The position numbers and the translations under genes were made by a program. A model generated the notes under the pieces. That model saw only the letters and a list, made by a program, of their open reading frames with translations. It had not been told where the DNA came from and made no database searches. A stretch of DNA of 64,000 nucleotides from Salisediminibacterium beveridgei (lineage in GTDB: Bacteria > Bacillota > Bacilli > Bacillales > Salisediminibacteriaceae): contig NZ_CP012502.1 of assembly GCF_001721685.1 (NCBI RefSeq), forward strand, positions 3,100,001-3,164,000, given 5' to 3'. Shown here piece after piece: positions 30,214-38,982 of this stretch (position 1 is its first letter; every line of letters starts with the position of its first letter).

Positions 30214-31395
30214 TCAAGTCAACCGGTTCAGGTTGAATACAGTTGCCCACAATGCCACGATAACTCCCGCTGTAATCCAGGGGATCACTTCCAAAGAGAC
30301 CCTTCCGGCCAGCAAGCCCATAAGCGGAACAAGGAGCAGTACACTGATGTATGAAAAAGACACCTGGTAGCTAATGATTTTCCTTGCCTGCCAGTAGGGA
30401 TAGCGGCTTGTCGTTTCATGCATTAACGAAGGGAATAGCGGTGCAAAACCTAGTCCAATCAGAATGATACTCACAACATACACATAGGTTGTCGTCGGCA
30501 CCAGAAATAATAATGCCCCACTTATTGCAATACAAAGTCCCAGGGTAATCAGCCGGCGGTTCCCCATCCAGTTTGCCAAAAATCCCATGAGAACACGACC
30601 GGCCATGATGCTCCCGAAATATACCCCCACCAAGGTGCCGGCAAGCGACACTTCAAGCCCTCGGCTTTCGATCAGCAATGCGCTGAGCCATAACCCCAGC
30701 CCCGCTTCAATCGCCACATAGAGGACAAACGTCATCACTGACAATACCGGCGCAATGCCCTGAACAGCCGGACGATCTGCTTTTTTTGTTGCAGTTGACT
30801 CAGTTTCTTTTTTCGAAGAGTGCCTCCACATCGGCAACGTGACGACCAGCACGAATACCAGGATCAGAAGAACCACACCGATCATCCCGTAACCAAGGCG
30901 CCAGTTACCGAGTGATACGATCCCGAATGTGATCATCATCGGGCTCACCGTGGCGCCAATGCCCCATGCGGAGTGAAGCCAGTTCATCTGTCTGCTTGAC
31001 AGGTTTTCTGCTGCAAAACTGTTCAATCCGCTATCCACCGAGCCTGCTCCGAGTCCCAAAAGGACGGCAAATAAGACAATGAACCAAAAAGACGGACTGA
31101 TCGAGAAGCCAATGACTGCCACTGCCGTCATCAAAACGGAAACAGCAGTGACTTTTCCGTATCCAAAGCGCTGGATGACTCTCGCACTACTGAAGGCGGA
31201 GAGCGCTGAAGTCGCCGTAATCGTGGCTGCGATCACGCCAGCCGCCTCAAGGGGTGCTCCAAAGTCCAGTCGCATCTCATTCCAGGCCACACCAAACCCT
31301 GTATCTGGCAGGCCCAAGCCCACAAAGGTGGCATACAGCATCAGGATAAACCACCCTGAATACACTGTATGCCGTTGCTTTTCGACTGGAATCAT
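30214..31395 (-). CDS. MFS transporter (sugar-type)
   Basis: About 393 residues with 12 predicted membrane helices. The opening YATFVGLGLPDTGFGVAWNEM and the loop ARVIQRFGYGKV are typical of a sugar-transport-like MFS group (FucP/YfkF-like). I chose the ATG at 31395, which follows a GGAAAGGAAG site; the frame is open to 31458, adding 21 hydrophilic residues. It precedes the GH42 beta-galactosidase in the same direction, so it may import an oligosaccharide or galactoside for that enzyme. The substrate is an inference from position only. Confidence 0.82.
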   Translation of the reverse strand: MIPVEKQRHTVYSGWFILMLYATFVGLGLPDTGFGVAWNEMRLDFGAPLEAAGVIAATITATSALSAFSSARVIQRFGYGKVTAVSVLMTAVAVIGFSISPSFWFIVLFAVLLGLGAGSVDSGLNSFAAENLSSRQMNWLHSAWGIGATVSPMMITFGIVSLGNWRLGYGMIGVVLLILVFVLVVTLPMWRHSSKKETESTATKKADRPAVQGIAPVLSVMTFVLYVAIEAGLGLWLSALLIESRGLEVSLAGTLVGVYFGSIMAGRVLMGFLANWMGNRRLITLGLCIAISGALLFLVPTTTYVYVVSIILIGLGFAPLFPSLMHETTSRYPYWQARKIISYQVSFSYISVLLLVPLMGLLAGRVSLEVIPWITAGVIVALWATVFNLNRLT

Positions 31396-31506
31396 TATGG
31401 ATTGCTTCCTTTCCATACCAGAATTTTCATTTCGCGTCTTCGGTTTTATTAATGTCACTCGAAAGATGCCCAGGGTAAAAAAACCCTGTTCACCTTTCCC
31501 GTAGAA

Positions 31507-32910
31507 TTAATACAATTTCCCATGCCGGTAATGAAGGAGGAACAATCGCTTTAACGCGTGGACATAACAGGTATTGCGGATCCCGGAAAGGCCTTCTTTG
31601 AAATAGGATTCAAACACCTTTTCACAGCTCGCTTCCATTTTGTTGTACATTTCGCGAATGACTTCTTCTTCCGTAAAGAGTTCCGTCACCCGGTCCTGCT
31701 TCCATTCCACATAGGAGACCATGACCCCGCCGGCATTGGCCAACACGTCCGGAATGACGACACGCCCTTCATCATGCAGTATCGTATCAGCAACGCTATC
31801 AATCGGTGCGTTCGCCCCCTCCACAAACACTTTGGCCGGGACTTGATCGACGTTATTTTCATTCACTACGTCTTCAATGGCTGCAAGAATAAGCACATCC
31901 ACGTCCAGATAGACCAGGTCATTACGGTCCCGGATCGTTGCCTTGATATCCGCTTCCTGGAGTTCAGCTTCCGTCACAGGTAAATGACGCCGTTTTATTT
32001 GGTAGCGAGCAAGCGCCTGTACATCGAGCCCGTCTTCATGAAACAAGGTGACATATTGATCGCTGACGGCTACTACCCGATGATTCAGACGGTCGCACTG
32101 ATCTGCCATTTCGGCTGCAACGGATCCCACATTACCAAACCCCTGCACAGCCACAGTAATCGCTGAACCGCTGTCGTTTTTGTCCAAAAGTGACTTCAAC
32201 GTGTCATACTGCTTCTGGTGAACACCTTCTTTGACGGACGTACGGTTTGTCCGGCGGGTCCACGTATCCAACAGCCATAAGTAGCTGCGGTATGTACCCT
32301 TGCCGGTGGATTCCCGCCGGCCTTTGGCACCCCCGTTTTCCACGCTTTTTCCTGTGAAGGCACCGAGATAGTTTTCTCCCGGTTTGATGGTCTTGTACTC
32401 ACCCACCATCCAGTCCATGGTCTGATCATTGGTGCCCATGTCAGGCGCAGGAATATCGTGCGTCGGTCCAATATCCGGAACGAAACGCTGCACGTACTTT
32501 TTAGCAATCATGTACAGTTCCCGATCCGAATACCGATCCGGGGAAATGACCACACCTCCCTTCGCACCGCCGTATGGCAGATCATGCAAGGCGTTCTTCA
32601 AGGTCATCAGGACAGCGAGGTTTTCTACCTCCTGTTCATTGACCACCTCGTTATAGCGGATTCCTCCCTTGTAAAAACCGGCGATGTTATTGTGTTGAAT
32701 GCGGTATGCCGGAACCCGTTCAATGGAACGGTCATCCCGCGTAACGCGAATGTAGCTTTTGATGACCTTGTCCGTAGTGGTGAGGATTTCCTTACCGGAT
32801 TCAAACAGCCGCTTTCTCGTGTCGCCGCTCTCCTGCGGGAGGATCGTTTCATCCTCATACAGCTGATCCATAATGCGCTGAATCATCGCTTGTGTGTCTG
32901 TTACGGTCAT
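31507..32910 (-). CDS. Glutamate dehydrogenase (Glu/Leu/Phe/Val family)
   Basis: 467 residues; Bacillus RocG and GudB are about 425. It would convert glutamate to 2-oxoglutarate and ammonia with NAD. The catalytic lysine region LPYGGAKGGV (near 115) and PAPDMGTNDQTMDW (near 155) are intact, and the Rossmann motif VAVQGFGNVGSVAAEM is near 252. An insertion of about 35 residues (TRRTNRTSVKEGVHQKQYD and following) sits just before the Rossmann strand, which explains the extra length and is unusual. A near-perfect cre site lies 63 bases upstream, which fits catabolite repression as for rocG. It stands alone. Confidence 0.9.
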   Translation of the reverse strand: MTVTDTQAMIQRIMDQLYEDETILPQESGDTRKRLFESGKEILTTTDKVIKSYIRVTRDDRSIERVPAYRIQHNNIAGFYKGGIRYNEVVNEQEVENLAVLMTLKNALHDLPYGGAKGGVVISPDRYSDRELYMIAKKYVQRFVPDIGPTHDIPAPDMGTNDQTMDWMVGEYKTIKPGENYLGAFTGKSVENGGAKGRRESTGKGTYRSYLWLLDTWTRRTNRTSVKEGVHQKQYDTLKSLLDKNDSGSAITVAVQGFGNVGSVAAEMADQCDRLNHRVVAVSDQYVTLFHEDGLDVQALARYQIKRRHLPVTEAELQEADIKATIRDRNDLVYLDVDVLILAAIEDVVNENNVDQVPAKVFVEGANAPIDSVADTILHDEGRVVIPDVLANAGGVMVSYVEWKQDRVTELFTEEEVIREMYNKMEASCEKVFESYFKEGLSGIRNTCYVHALKRLFLLHYRHGKLY

Positions 32911-32972
32911 ATTACATCCGCTCCTTTTGAAAAAAAGTCATTTCCTCTTGCTGTGTTTTGGTATCACAATAG

Positions 32973-32986
32973 TTAAAACGCTTTCA
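32973..32986. promoter_or_regulatory. CcpA cre site upstream of glutamate dehydrogenase
   Basis: TTAAAACGCTTTCA matches 13 of 14 positions of TGWAARCGYTWNCW (only the second base differs). It lies 63 bases upstream of the glutamate dehydrogenase start codon and 30 bases before the stop of nothing else, so it most likely represses this gene when a preferred sugar is present. Confidence 0.7.
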
Positions 32987-33015
32987 AATTTCTAGGCCGG
33001 AAATTCCGGCATGGT

Positions 33016-33588
33016 TTATTCCTCTTCTTTCTCAAGCCACCTTCTCGTGAGGTGGTTGTCGATATCCAGCTGATCGAGCAGCCTTGAAACCGTGTGATCC
33101 ACCATGTCGAGGATGCTCTCCGGTTTATTGTAAAACGCCGGCATCGGTGGCATCATCACCACGCCCATCCGGGAGAGCTTCAGCATATTTTCGAGATGGA
33201 TATCGCTTAACGGGGTTTCTCTTGGGACCATGATCAGTTTCCGTCGTTCTTTTAACACCACGTCCGCCGCCCGGGACACAAGATTGTCCGCATAGCCGTG
33301 AGCCACGGCACTCAAGGTCTTCATGCTGCAAGGGACAATCACCATCGCGTCGGTCTTAAAAGAGCCACTTGAAATGACTGCTGCCTGATTCGTCGCCGGA
33401 TGTACGTATGTGGCCAGTGCCTTTACTTCGTCCACTTTGTAGTCCGTTTCAATGGTGATGGTCTTTTCGCCCCACTCACTCAAGATCAAGTGCGTTTCGA
33501 TCCCTAACTCCTTTAATACCTCAAGCAGGCGGATACCGTAAATCGGTCCGGTCGAGCCGGACATCCCTATTATTATGCGTTTTGTCAC
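33016..33588 (-). CDS. ubiX: Flavin prenyltransferase, UbiX/Pad1 family
   Basis: 190 residues from the GTG at 33588, which has GAGGTG about eight bases upstream and gives the normal N-terminus VTKRIIIGMSGSTG; the ATG at 33615 lacks a site. UbiX joins a dimethylallyl group to FMN to make the cofactor of UbiD-type decarboxylases. The flavin-binding GMSGSTGPIYGIRLLE, the VVMMPPMPAFYNKP segment and the VPCSMKTLSAVAHG stretch are typical. No ubiD or bsdCD gene lies next to it, so it may serve a decarboxylase encoded elsewhere. Confidence 0.9.
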   Translation of the reverse strand: MTKRIIIGMSGSTGPIYGIRLLEVLKELGIETHLILSEWGEKTITIETDYKVDEVKALATYVHPATNQAAVISSGSFKTDAMVIVPCSMKTLSAVAHGYADNLVSRAADVVLKERRKLIMVPRETPLSDIHLENMLKLSRMGVVMMPPMPAFYNKPESILDMVDHTVSRLLDQLDIDNHLTRRWLEKEEE

Positions 33589-33694
33589 CTGTCTCACCTC
33601 TTTTTCGTCATACATTCATCCTACACCACAAAGCGCTTATGAACCAATCATTCACACCCTTTTTTCCGGTATATGGTACACTTTTTTTGTACTT

Positions 33695-33850
33695 TTCATT
33701 CGCTTTCGGCGGATGCGTGCCCACGGGCTTGCCCACTGCTCCTGCGGTTACTCGTCGCACGAAGCCCTTAACTAACATTCGCTTTGCGAATGTGGATTTT
33801 CGGACTCCGCATATCCCTCGGGCGTCATCGCCTAACGCTCATAAAATCTA
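33695..33850. repeat. Anonymous GC-rich island, possible dispersed element
   Basis: Within the AT-rich gap between ubiX and the sigma gene, a block of about 155 bases is clearly richer in G and C than its flanks. It contains the inverted repeat ACATTCGCTTTGCGAATGT (33775-33793) and several CG-rich short palindromic patches. Both strands are open over it by chance or because it is repeat-derived: the forward translation has PTGLPTAPAVTRRTKPLTN and the reverse has ARGICGVRKSTFAKRM. I believe similar short translations occur in other Bacillus genomes as mis-called ORFs, which would point to an interspersed repeat, but I cannot check. No copy is seen elsewhere in this window. Confidence 0.35.
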
Positions 33851-33953
33851 AATATCAACAACAACTTTTTTAAATATTTATTCGAATAAAAATTCCAGAT
33901 ATGAAACTTTTCAGGGGTTGCCTGCATCTCTATACATGAAAGGGGGGAGCGGT

Positions 33954-34518
33954 TTGTCATTCAAAGAACAATTGGCCGGTGGTGATGAAGAAGCACTGTC
34001 GGCATTGATGGATACATACGGCAGTGTGCTCATGCGAACAGCGATATTGCTGGTCAAAGACAGGCAGCTGGCAGAAGAAGTGGTACAGGATACGTTCGTC
34101 ACCGCTTATAAGAAAATACATCAGCTCGAATCCGACGATAAACTGAAAGGCTGGCTCGTGACGATTACCGTCAACGGCTGCCGCTCCCGGATGCGGACGT
34201 GGATCTGGCGCAATCTCTACACCGCAAAAGATGAGGACGTGTTCCAGGACATGGAGGAAACGTCCTTGCTCCCGGAGGCGCAGCTTCTCACTGCCATTGA
34301 AAACGAGGAGCTGCATGAAGCGGTTCAGTCTCTTCCTTACAATTACAGAGAACCGATTGCCTTATTTTTATTTTCACGACATGACCCTGCAGGAACTGGC
34401 GGACACGCTGGATCTGAAGGTGAACACCATAAAAACCCGCCTGACCCGGGGACGAACGCTATTAAAAGAAGCTTTGATGAAAGGAGCGACTGCCGATGAA
34501 TCATCAAAACGAGCGTAA
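33954..34518 (+). pseudogene. ECF-type sigma factor gene with a +1 frameshift
   Basis: Region 2 of a sigma-70 factor (about residues 10-85; RTAILLVKDRQLAEEVVQDTFVTAYKKI) is in one frame; region 4 (MTLQELADTLDLKVNTIKTRLTRGRTLLKEAL) is in the next. The join is at a T5 run at 34365-34369: with one T fewer, the text would read REPIALFYFHDMTLQELAD without a break. As given, the first frame ends at 34499 with a nonsense tail. So this is a mutation, a sequencing error in a homopolymer, or (least likely) a programmed shift. The start is TTG at 33954 after a GGGGGGAG site, giving LSFKEQL. It overlaps the next gene by 23 bases, as sigma/anti-sigma pairs often do. Confidence 0.8.
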
Positions 34519-34807
34519 ACAGATCAAACAGGCTCTCGATCAGGAATTGTCCGACGTTACCTTTTCAGGGAAGGATAGCGTTCTGAGCCGGACCCATCCA
34601 AAAACCAGGAAAGAAAAACTGGATGCTCTTTGGAATAGAGAAGTCCAGGTTCCCCTAATTCCCCTTGGCGCCGCAATGTTTCTCATGATCACGGCAGGAA
34701 CGCTGGTCGGGATGCCCGGGAATGATGAGGCAGAGCGAGAGCTCATTGAACGGGGCGGAAGCTACTACTGGAGTGACATGATTGATGAAGGAGGGCCTAC
34801 ATCATGA
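34496..34807 (+). CDS. Small single-pass membrane protein, candidate anti-sigma factor
   Basis: 103 residues. A charged, helical N-terminus (1-50) is followed by one membrane helix (about 53-72) and a short outside tail of about 30 residues (DEAERELIERGGSYYWSDM). I do not recognise the family. The layout (cytoplasmic helix, one membrane span) and the position directly after an ECF sigma gene, with overlap, fit an anti-sigma factor. It has no ZAS zinc motif (HxxxCxxC). It overlaps the following gene by four bases (ATGA), so all three are coupled. Confidence 0.7.
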   Translation: MNHQNERKQIKQALDQELSDVTFSGKDSVLSRTHPKTRKEKLDALWNREVQVPLIPLGAAMFLMITAGTLVGMPGNDEAERELIERGGSYYWSDMIDEGGPTS

Positions 34808-37029
34808 CGGTCAAACTGAAAGTGAAACATATCGTTTACAGCGTTTTGGTTTTTGCCGCTGCCTTGGCGATCCTCGTGATCGTCATACAGCCACAGATCG
34901 CTCATTGGCAAATTGACCGACTCATTTCATCCGGCGGACACGAAGAAGGCCGTGAGAGGATTTTGGACCGGATCGACCAGGGCCAAACGGGTTACCTCGA
35001 ATTGATTGAAACGTATATGATTGAACCCATTCAGGTAAGCCGGGAGGATATTCAAGTGGGGCCTTCCGTGACTTCAGTGTCAGACGGCTACAGTAATCTC
35101 GTCTTCACCCGGGAAGAAACCCTTCCCTACTTAACCCGTTATCTTGAAGAAGGCGACGATCCGTCAATGATCCAGGACGCAGGTCTGTTGTTGATGGCTC
35201 ATCACGCAGTGGAACAGGACATTGGGCTTGTCGAGGACACTGCGGACAAAACCGTCGCTGCCCTCCCACATCATCAGCATTTTCACGAATCGATTTTTAT
35301 CGAAGAAGCGCGGCTCCTGATGGACTTAAATGAGTTGGCCCTTGCTGAAGACAAGCTGATTGCCATCGAAGAAACCGAACGGGATGTCTTCTCGGCTATC
35401 CTGCTTCAGACTGCTGAACTCCGGGCCCGCCTCCTCCAGCAACAAGGCGAAGTGGAGGAAGCCATTGCACTTCTTGAAGAGCGGTTAACGTCTTATGAAG
35501 AAAAACATGAGTCCATGGAATCGGAACTGGCTGCCGACAATCCGGATTACGAACCACAGGGTGTGGAACGCGTGGTCTATTTTGAAGAGGCAGCCAGGCT
35601 GAAAGAACAACTTGAACGAATGGACTCTGATCGTGACATGGCCACCGTAACCGGACAGGTCAAGCGTTCAGACGGCGAACCGATGGCACATGCCACTGTC
35701 TATTTGCGGGATGCATCAAGGGTGAATCAGTCCATCAGTTCAACAGATCAATTCAGAACCACAACGGATGCAGAAGGATACTACCAGTTTGAAGGTGTTA
35801 TTCCGGATACGTATCAGATTCACTTAGGCCTTTCCTTTGAACAGGTCGATGGCTTTGCCTGGCCTGTTCCCCAAGGCGATTGGATCGATGCTGAAGGCGG
35901 AGAAGATGCGACTTATGACATTACCTTTTCGCCACTTATGGAAACCCGCTCTCCTGTGAATCATGAGACGGTAGAAGGTCAGGAGATCACCTTTGACTGG
36001 GAGCCCGTTGAAGAAGCCGACAGTTACGCCCTGCAATTGATGGTCCATTACGACCAGGGTTCCTTCGGCCAAACCGTTGCTTCTGGGTTAACAGACGCTT
36101 CGCATACCATGTCCCTCGAAGAATTATATGCGCAGGATTATGGCGTGGTTTATGATCCTGTGGAGGAAGATAAAGATTTTTTCCACCCGGAAAATATCCT
36201 CGCTTTCCGTTATCCGGACGGCGAATTTTCCTGGCAGGTCACAGCTTTTAATGAAGACGATGAGCCGATTGCGCAGAGTAACGGCTACCGGTTACAAGAG
36301 GATACGGTTGGGGCGCTGCCATTTTTCCATCTTGACGGCCCTGAATTATCGGAAGCCGATCAAATCCTTTTTGATGAGGACCTCAAAGGTGCCATCGAAG
36401 CGTATGAAACCTCCGTGCAAGAGGATCCGGAGGACGTCCACAGCCTACGCATGCTGACCCGTTTGAACGGGTTTTCAGAAGAACATGAACCTGAGACCAT
36501 GGCTTACAGAGAACAGCTCCAGGACGCGGCACCTTCAACCGAGAACGCTGCACAACTCTTCGGTTATGCGCTGGATCAACGGAATATGGACGACGCATCC
36601 CACTGGAAAGATGCCTATCTGGCCCTTTCAGAAGAGGAAGAGACCAATCATTATATGAACGGTCGCTTCGGATTGCTCCGTGCGTACCAGGGCGATTATG
36701 AGGACGCTCTTGCACGTTTATCACAATCCGTCGAAACGGGTAGCAACAACCGCTATACCGGCGCCTGGACCGTTGTCCAGCTGGCTGCCGGAGAAGAGCT
36801 GGACTTGGTTTTGGAAAACGCCAGGTCTTATCCGGAACGCTCCACAACCGGCGAACCGGCTGAGCGATGGGCACGGCATCTCGAAGCTGTGGAAGAGCTG
36901 GATCCTGAGGTGATCCATTCAGCCGCTCAGGCCATGCTGGACCTGGACGACGGGGCGATGGACGACATCAAACAGGATCACCCGCCTCTCAGTGCACTGA
37001 TCAATGCGTGGCAGGAAAAAGACTGGTAA
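34804..37029 (+). CDS. Large membrane-anchored extracellular protein with TPR-like repeats
   Basis: 741 residues, function unknown. One N-terminal membrane helix (about 9-29) and a large, acidic outside part: helical TPR-like repeats (about 60-275), a carboxypeptidase-regulatory-like beta sandwich (about 279-345; TGQVKRSDGEPMAHATVYL, TTDAEGYYQFEGV), a fibronectin-type-III-like domain (about 380-500; FDWEPVEEADSYALQLM) and further TPR-like repeats (about 505-735). It is third in the sigma module, with ATGA overlap. It could be the signal receptor or an envelope target of the sigma factor. No catalytic motif is visible. A shared terminator follows. Confidence 0.75.
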   Translation: MTVKLKVKHIVYSVLVFAAALAILVIVIQPQIAHWQIDRLISSGGHEEGRERILDRIDQGQTGYLELIETYMIEPIQVSREDIQVGPSVTSVSDGYSNLVFTREETLPYLTRYLEEGDDPSMIQDAGLLLMAHHAVEQDIGLVEDTADKTVAALPHHQHFHESIFIEEARLLMDLNELALAEDKLIAIEETERDVFSAILLQTAELRARLLQQQGEVEEAIALLEERLTSYEEKHESMESELAADNPDYEPQGVERVVYFEEAARLKEQLERMDSDRDMATVTGQVKRSDGEPMAHATVYLRDASRVNQSISSTDQFRTTTDAEGYYQFEGVIPDTYQIHLGLSFEQVDGFAWPVPQGDWIDAEGGEDATYDITFSPLMETRSPVNHETVEGQEITFDWEPVEEADSYALQLMVHYDQGSFGQTVASGLTDASHTMSLEELYAQDYGVVYDPVEEDKDFFHPENILAFRYPDGEFSWQVTAFNEDDEPIAQSNGYRLQEDTVGALPFFHLDGPELSEADQILFDEDLKGAIEAYETSVQEDPEDVHSLRMLTRLNGFSEEHEPETMAYREQLQDAAPSTENAAQLFGYALDQRNMDDASHWKDAYLALSEEEETNHYMNGRFGLLRAYQGDYEDALARLSQSVETGSNNRYTGAWTVVQLAAGEELDLVLENARSYPERSTTGEPAERWARHLEAVEELDPEVIHSAAQAMLDLDDGAMDDIKQDHPPLSALINAWQEKDW

Positions 37030-37082
37030 ACTGGAGAACGCCCCCGATTTTGTTTGGGGCGTTGAAAGAACCGAAACAGATG

Positions 37083-37115
37083 AAAGAGGTGGACATGTTG
37101 CTGTCCACCTCTTTT
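37083..37115. terminator. Shared terminator between the TPR protein and DUF2804 genes
   Basis: AAAGAGGTGGACA pairs exactly with TGTCCACCTCTTT around a 6-base loop, with T residues on the forward strand and A residues before the stem, so it works both ways between two convergent genes. Confidence 0.85.
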
Positions 37116-37117
37116 AT

Positions 37118-38140
37118 CTACCACTTGGCTTCGTGATCCTCGACCCAGCCGAACAACTCTTTCACTTCCACATCACCGTATTCTTCGGTATGAATCATGC
37201 CTTCATATGTGCCGAACATTTGATTCACCTTGGACTTGATCACTCCGAGATTCGTTTCTGCCAACCGCTCGAACGTTGGATGAAACGTCAGTTTGACCGT
37301 ATCCGATCCACGGCTCGACATCGTCCACGGGGCCATCAAGTCAGCTTGATCGTACTGCCACTCAAGATCCTCATGAATCTTCACCAGCTTCCCGTCAATC
37401 AGCACACCGTTTTCGTTCTGACCCGTTTCGTCGGTCCATTTCCCACCGAGATTCAGTCCGACAGTCCGTCCTGACGTGTCCTTCCCAGAGGCACTTCCCC
37501 AGTTCCATTCAGAAGAATAGGGCCACTTTCCTCTGCCGAAGTCGAGGCAGGCAAAGCTGTGATTCCGGTGATCGAAATGGTACCGGTAACCACCCCACTC
37601 CACCGTTCCGAAAGCAGGGAGCGCCGGCTGTTTGGCCGTGTACTGAAAACGGGTTGCCACCCATGGAATCACAACGTTTAACGATTCCTGATCCTCAGGC
37701 CTCTTGATTTCCAGGAAGGCATCCAGCGGTTTGCCGCCGAAGTCCTTTGCATTCACAAACAGTTCAGTGGTGTCCGGTTTTTCAATCATACGAATCGTCA
37801 GTTGGCGTCCATCATAGAAGACGGATTCCCTGACTTCTTCCGGCATATTCACTCCGATACCAAACGGGACAGTTACCGTTTTTTCCTGAAATTCTCCGGT
37901 GAGCCGGTCATAGAAGTAGACGAACAGGCTGGCGGCATAGTCGATGTGACTGATCGTTGCAGAAAACAATGCAGCATCACTTGTGATACACCAGTAATTC
38001 CATTTCTTGCGGCGTAAAAAATCCCCTTTGATGTTGGATGTGATCAAGGGGGTCCTGGACCACCCCACACTCTCAGGGTTCAAGGTCCCGTTGTTCAGGC
38101 AAAGCATCGCGGGTTTCGTCAATTCCTGTGCATTCATCAC
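37118..38140 (-). CDS. DUF2804 family protein
   Basis: 340 residues, the normal length of DUF2804, a cytoplasmic beta-rich family with unknown function. The typical WNYWCI segment, DYAASLFVYFYD and the ending FGWVEDHEAKW are seen. No enzyme motif is recognisable. It stands alone between a shared terminator and the divergent SRAP gene. A near-perfect cre site lies 56 bases upstream of its start, suggesting that it is repressed by preferred sugars and may belong to carbon or lipid use. Confidence 0.85.
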   Translation of the reverse strand: MMNAQELTKPAMLCLNNGTLNPESVGWSRTPLITSNIKGDFLRRKKWNYWCITSDAALFSATISHIDYAASLFVYFYDRLTGEFQEKTVTVPFGIGVNMPEEVRESVFYDGRQLTIRMIEKPDTTELFVNAKDFGGKPLDAFLEIKRPEDQESLNVVIPWVATRFQYTAKQPALPAFGTVEWGGYRYHFDHRNHSFACLDFGRGKWPYSSEWNWGSASGKDTSGRTVGLNLGGKWTDETGQNENGVLIDGKLVKIHEDLEWQYDQADLMAPWTMSSRGSDTVKLTFHPTFERLAETNLGVIKSKVNQMFGTYEGMIHTEEYGDVEVKELFGWVEDHEAKW

Positions 38141-38195
38141 ACAGCGCCTCCTTCTTGAATTCTCTTCCTTTCAATGTATGCTGAAATACAAGTAA

Positions 38196-38209
38196 TGTCA
38201 ACGCTTACA
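38196..38209. promoter_or_regulatory. CcpA cre site upstream of the DUF2804 gene
   Basis: TGTCAACGCTTACA matches 13 of 14 positions of TGWAARCGYTWNCW. It lies 56 bases before the DUF2804 start and 72 bases before the divergent SRAP gene; the DUF2804 promoter is the more likely target. Confidence 0.65.
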
Positions 38210-38280
38210 TGAAATTCACGACGCCTGTCGTTTCAATTATGATAAACTGAAAAAAAGAAAGTGAACAGGAGGCGAACCAG

Positions 38281-38967
38281 ATGTGCGGACGATTCAGCCT
38301 GTACCACCAACCCCATCTCCTTGCCCGCCGCTTCGAACTCCAAAACCTTGAAGAACTTTCGCTCATTCCCCGCTACAACATTGCCCCTTCGCAGGACGTC
38401 CTGACGGTCGTGCATGATGGCGAAGCGTACCGGGGCGGTTTTCTGCGCTGGGGACTGATCCCGTCTTTTGCCAAAGATAAAAAAATCGGCTACAAAATGA
38501 TCAATGCCCGTGCAGAAACCCTGCATGAAAAGCCCTCTTTTTCAAGGCTGTTAAGCCGCAGGCGCTGCGTGATCCCGGCAGATGGCTTTTTCGAATGGCA
38601 GAAGACCGATCACGGAAAAATCCCGCTCCATATCAAACGGAAAGATGGTGACTTATTTGCCATGGCAGGCCTGTGGGACCGTTGGCAGGAACCCGGGGGT
38701 GACGTCATCACCTCGTGTACGATCATCACCACAGCGCCCAATGCCCTGATGGCACCGATTCATAACCGGATGCCCGCCATGCTCGATACATCGGGCGAAA
38801 AAGTCTGGCTCGACCGGAACGTGACAGACCATCAGGAGCTTCAGAACCTGTTGCAGCCTTTTGAGGACAGTCTCATGAAGGCTGAACAAGTCTCTGAACG
38901 CGTAAACAGTCCGAAACATGACACGCCTGAATGCATCATACCTGTCACTCAAAACGAATCTGACTAA
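38281..38967 (+). CDS. SOS response-associated peptidase (SRAP/HMCES family)
   Basis: 228 residues, as in YedK and B. subtilis YoqW. The protein binds abasic sites in single-stranded DNA and forms a thiazolidine cross-link through the cysteine exposed after removal of the first methionine. Here MCGRFSLY gives that Cys2. The other active-site parts are present: NARAET (N and R near 75), the catalytic glutamate in ADGFFEW (near 105) and the histidine in PIHNRMPAML (near 160). AGGAGG precedes the ATG. It is followed 15 bases later by an acetyltransferase gene. Confidence 0.93.
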   Translation: MCGRFSLYHQPHLLARRFELQNLEELSLIPRYNIAPSQDVLTVVHDGEAYRGGFLRWGLIPSFAKDKKIGYKMINARAETLHEKPSFSRLLSRRRCVIPADGFFEWQKTDHGKIPLHIKRKDGDLFAMAGLWDRWQEPGGDVITSCTIITTAPNALMAPIHNRMPAMLDTSGEKVWLDRNVTDHQELQNLLQPFEDSLMKAEQVSERVNSPKHDTPECIIPVTQNESD

Positions 38968-38982
38968 CGGAGGAACAGCATT

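Noticed and set aside
30065..30250. Reverse-strand 61-codon frame between the MFS and GH42 genes
   Set aside because: It overlaps the end of the MFS gene in another frame, has no ribosome site and a shadow-like composition.
33582..33851. Forward-strand 89-codon frame over the GC-rich island
   Set aside because: No ribosome site, low-complexity composition, and both strands are open over the same island.
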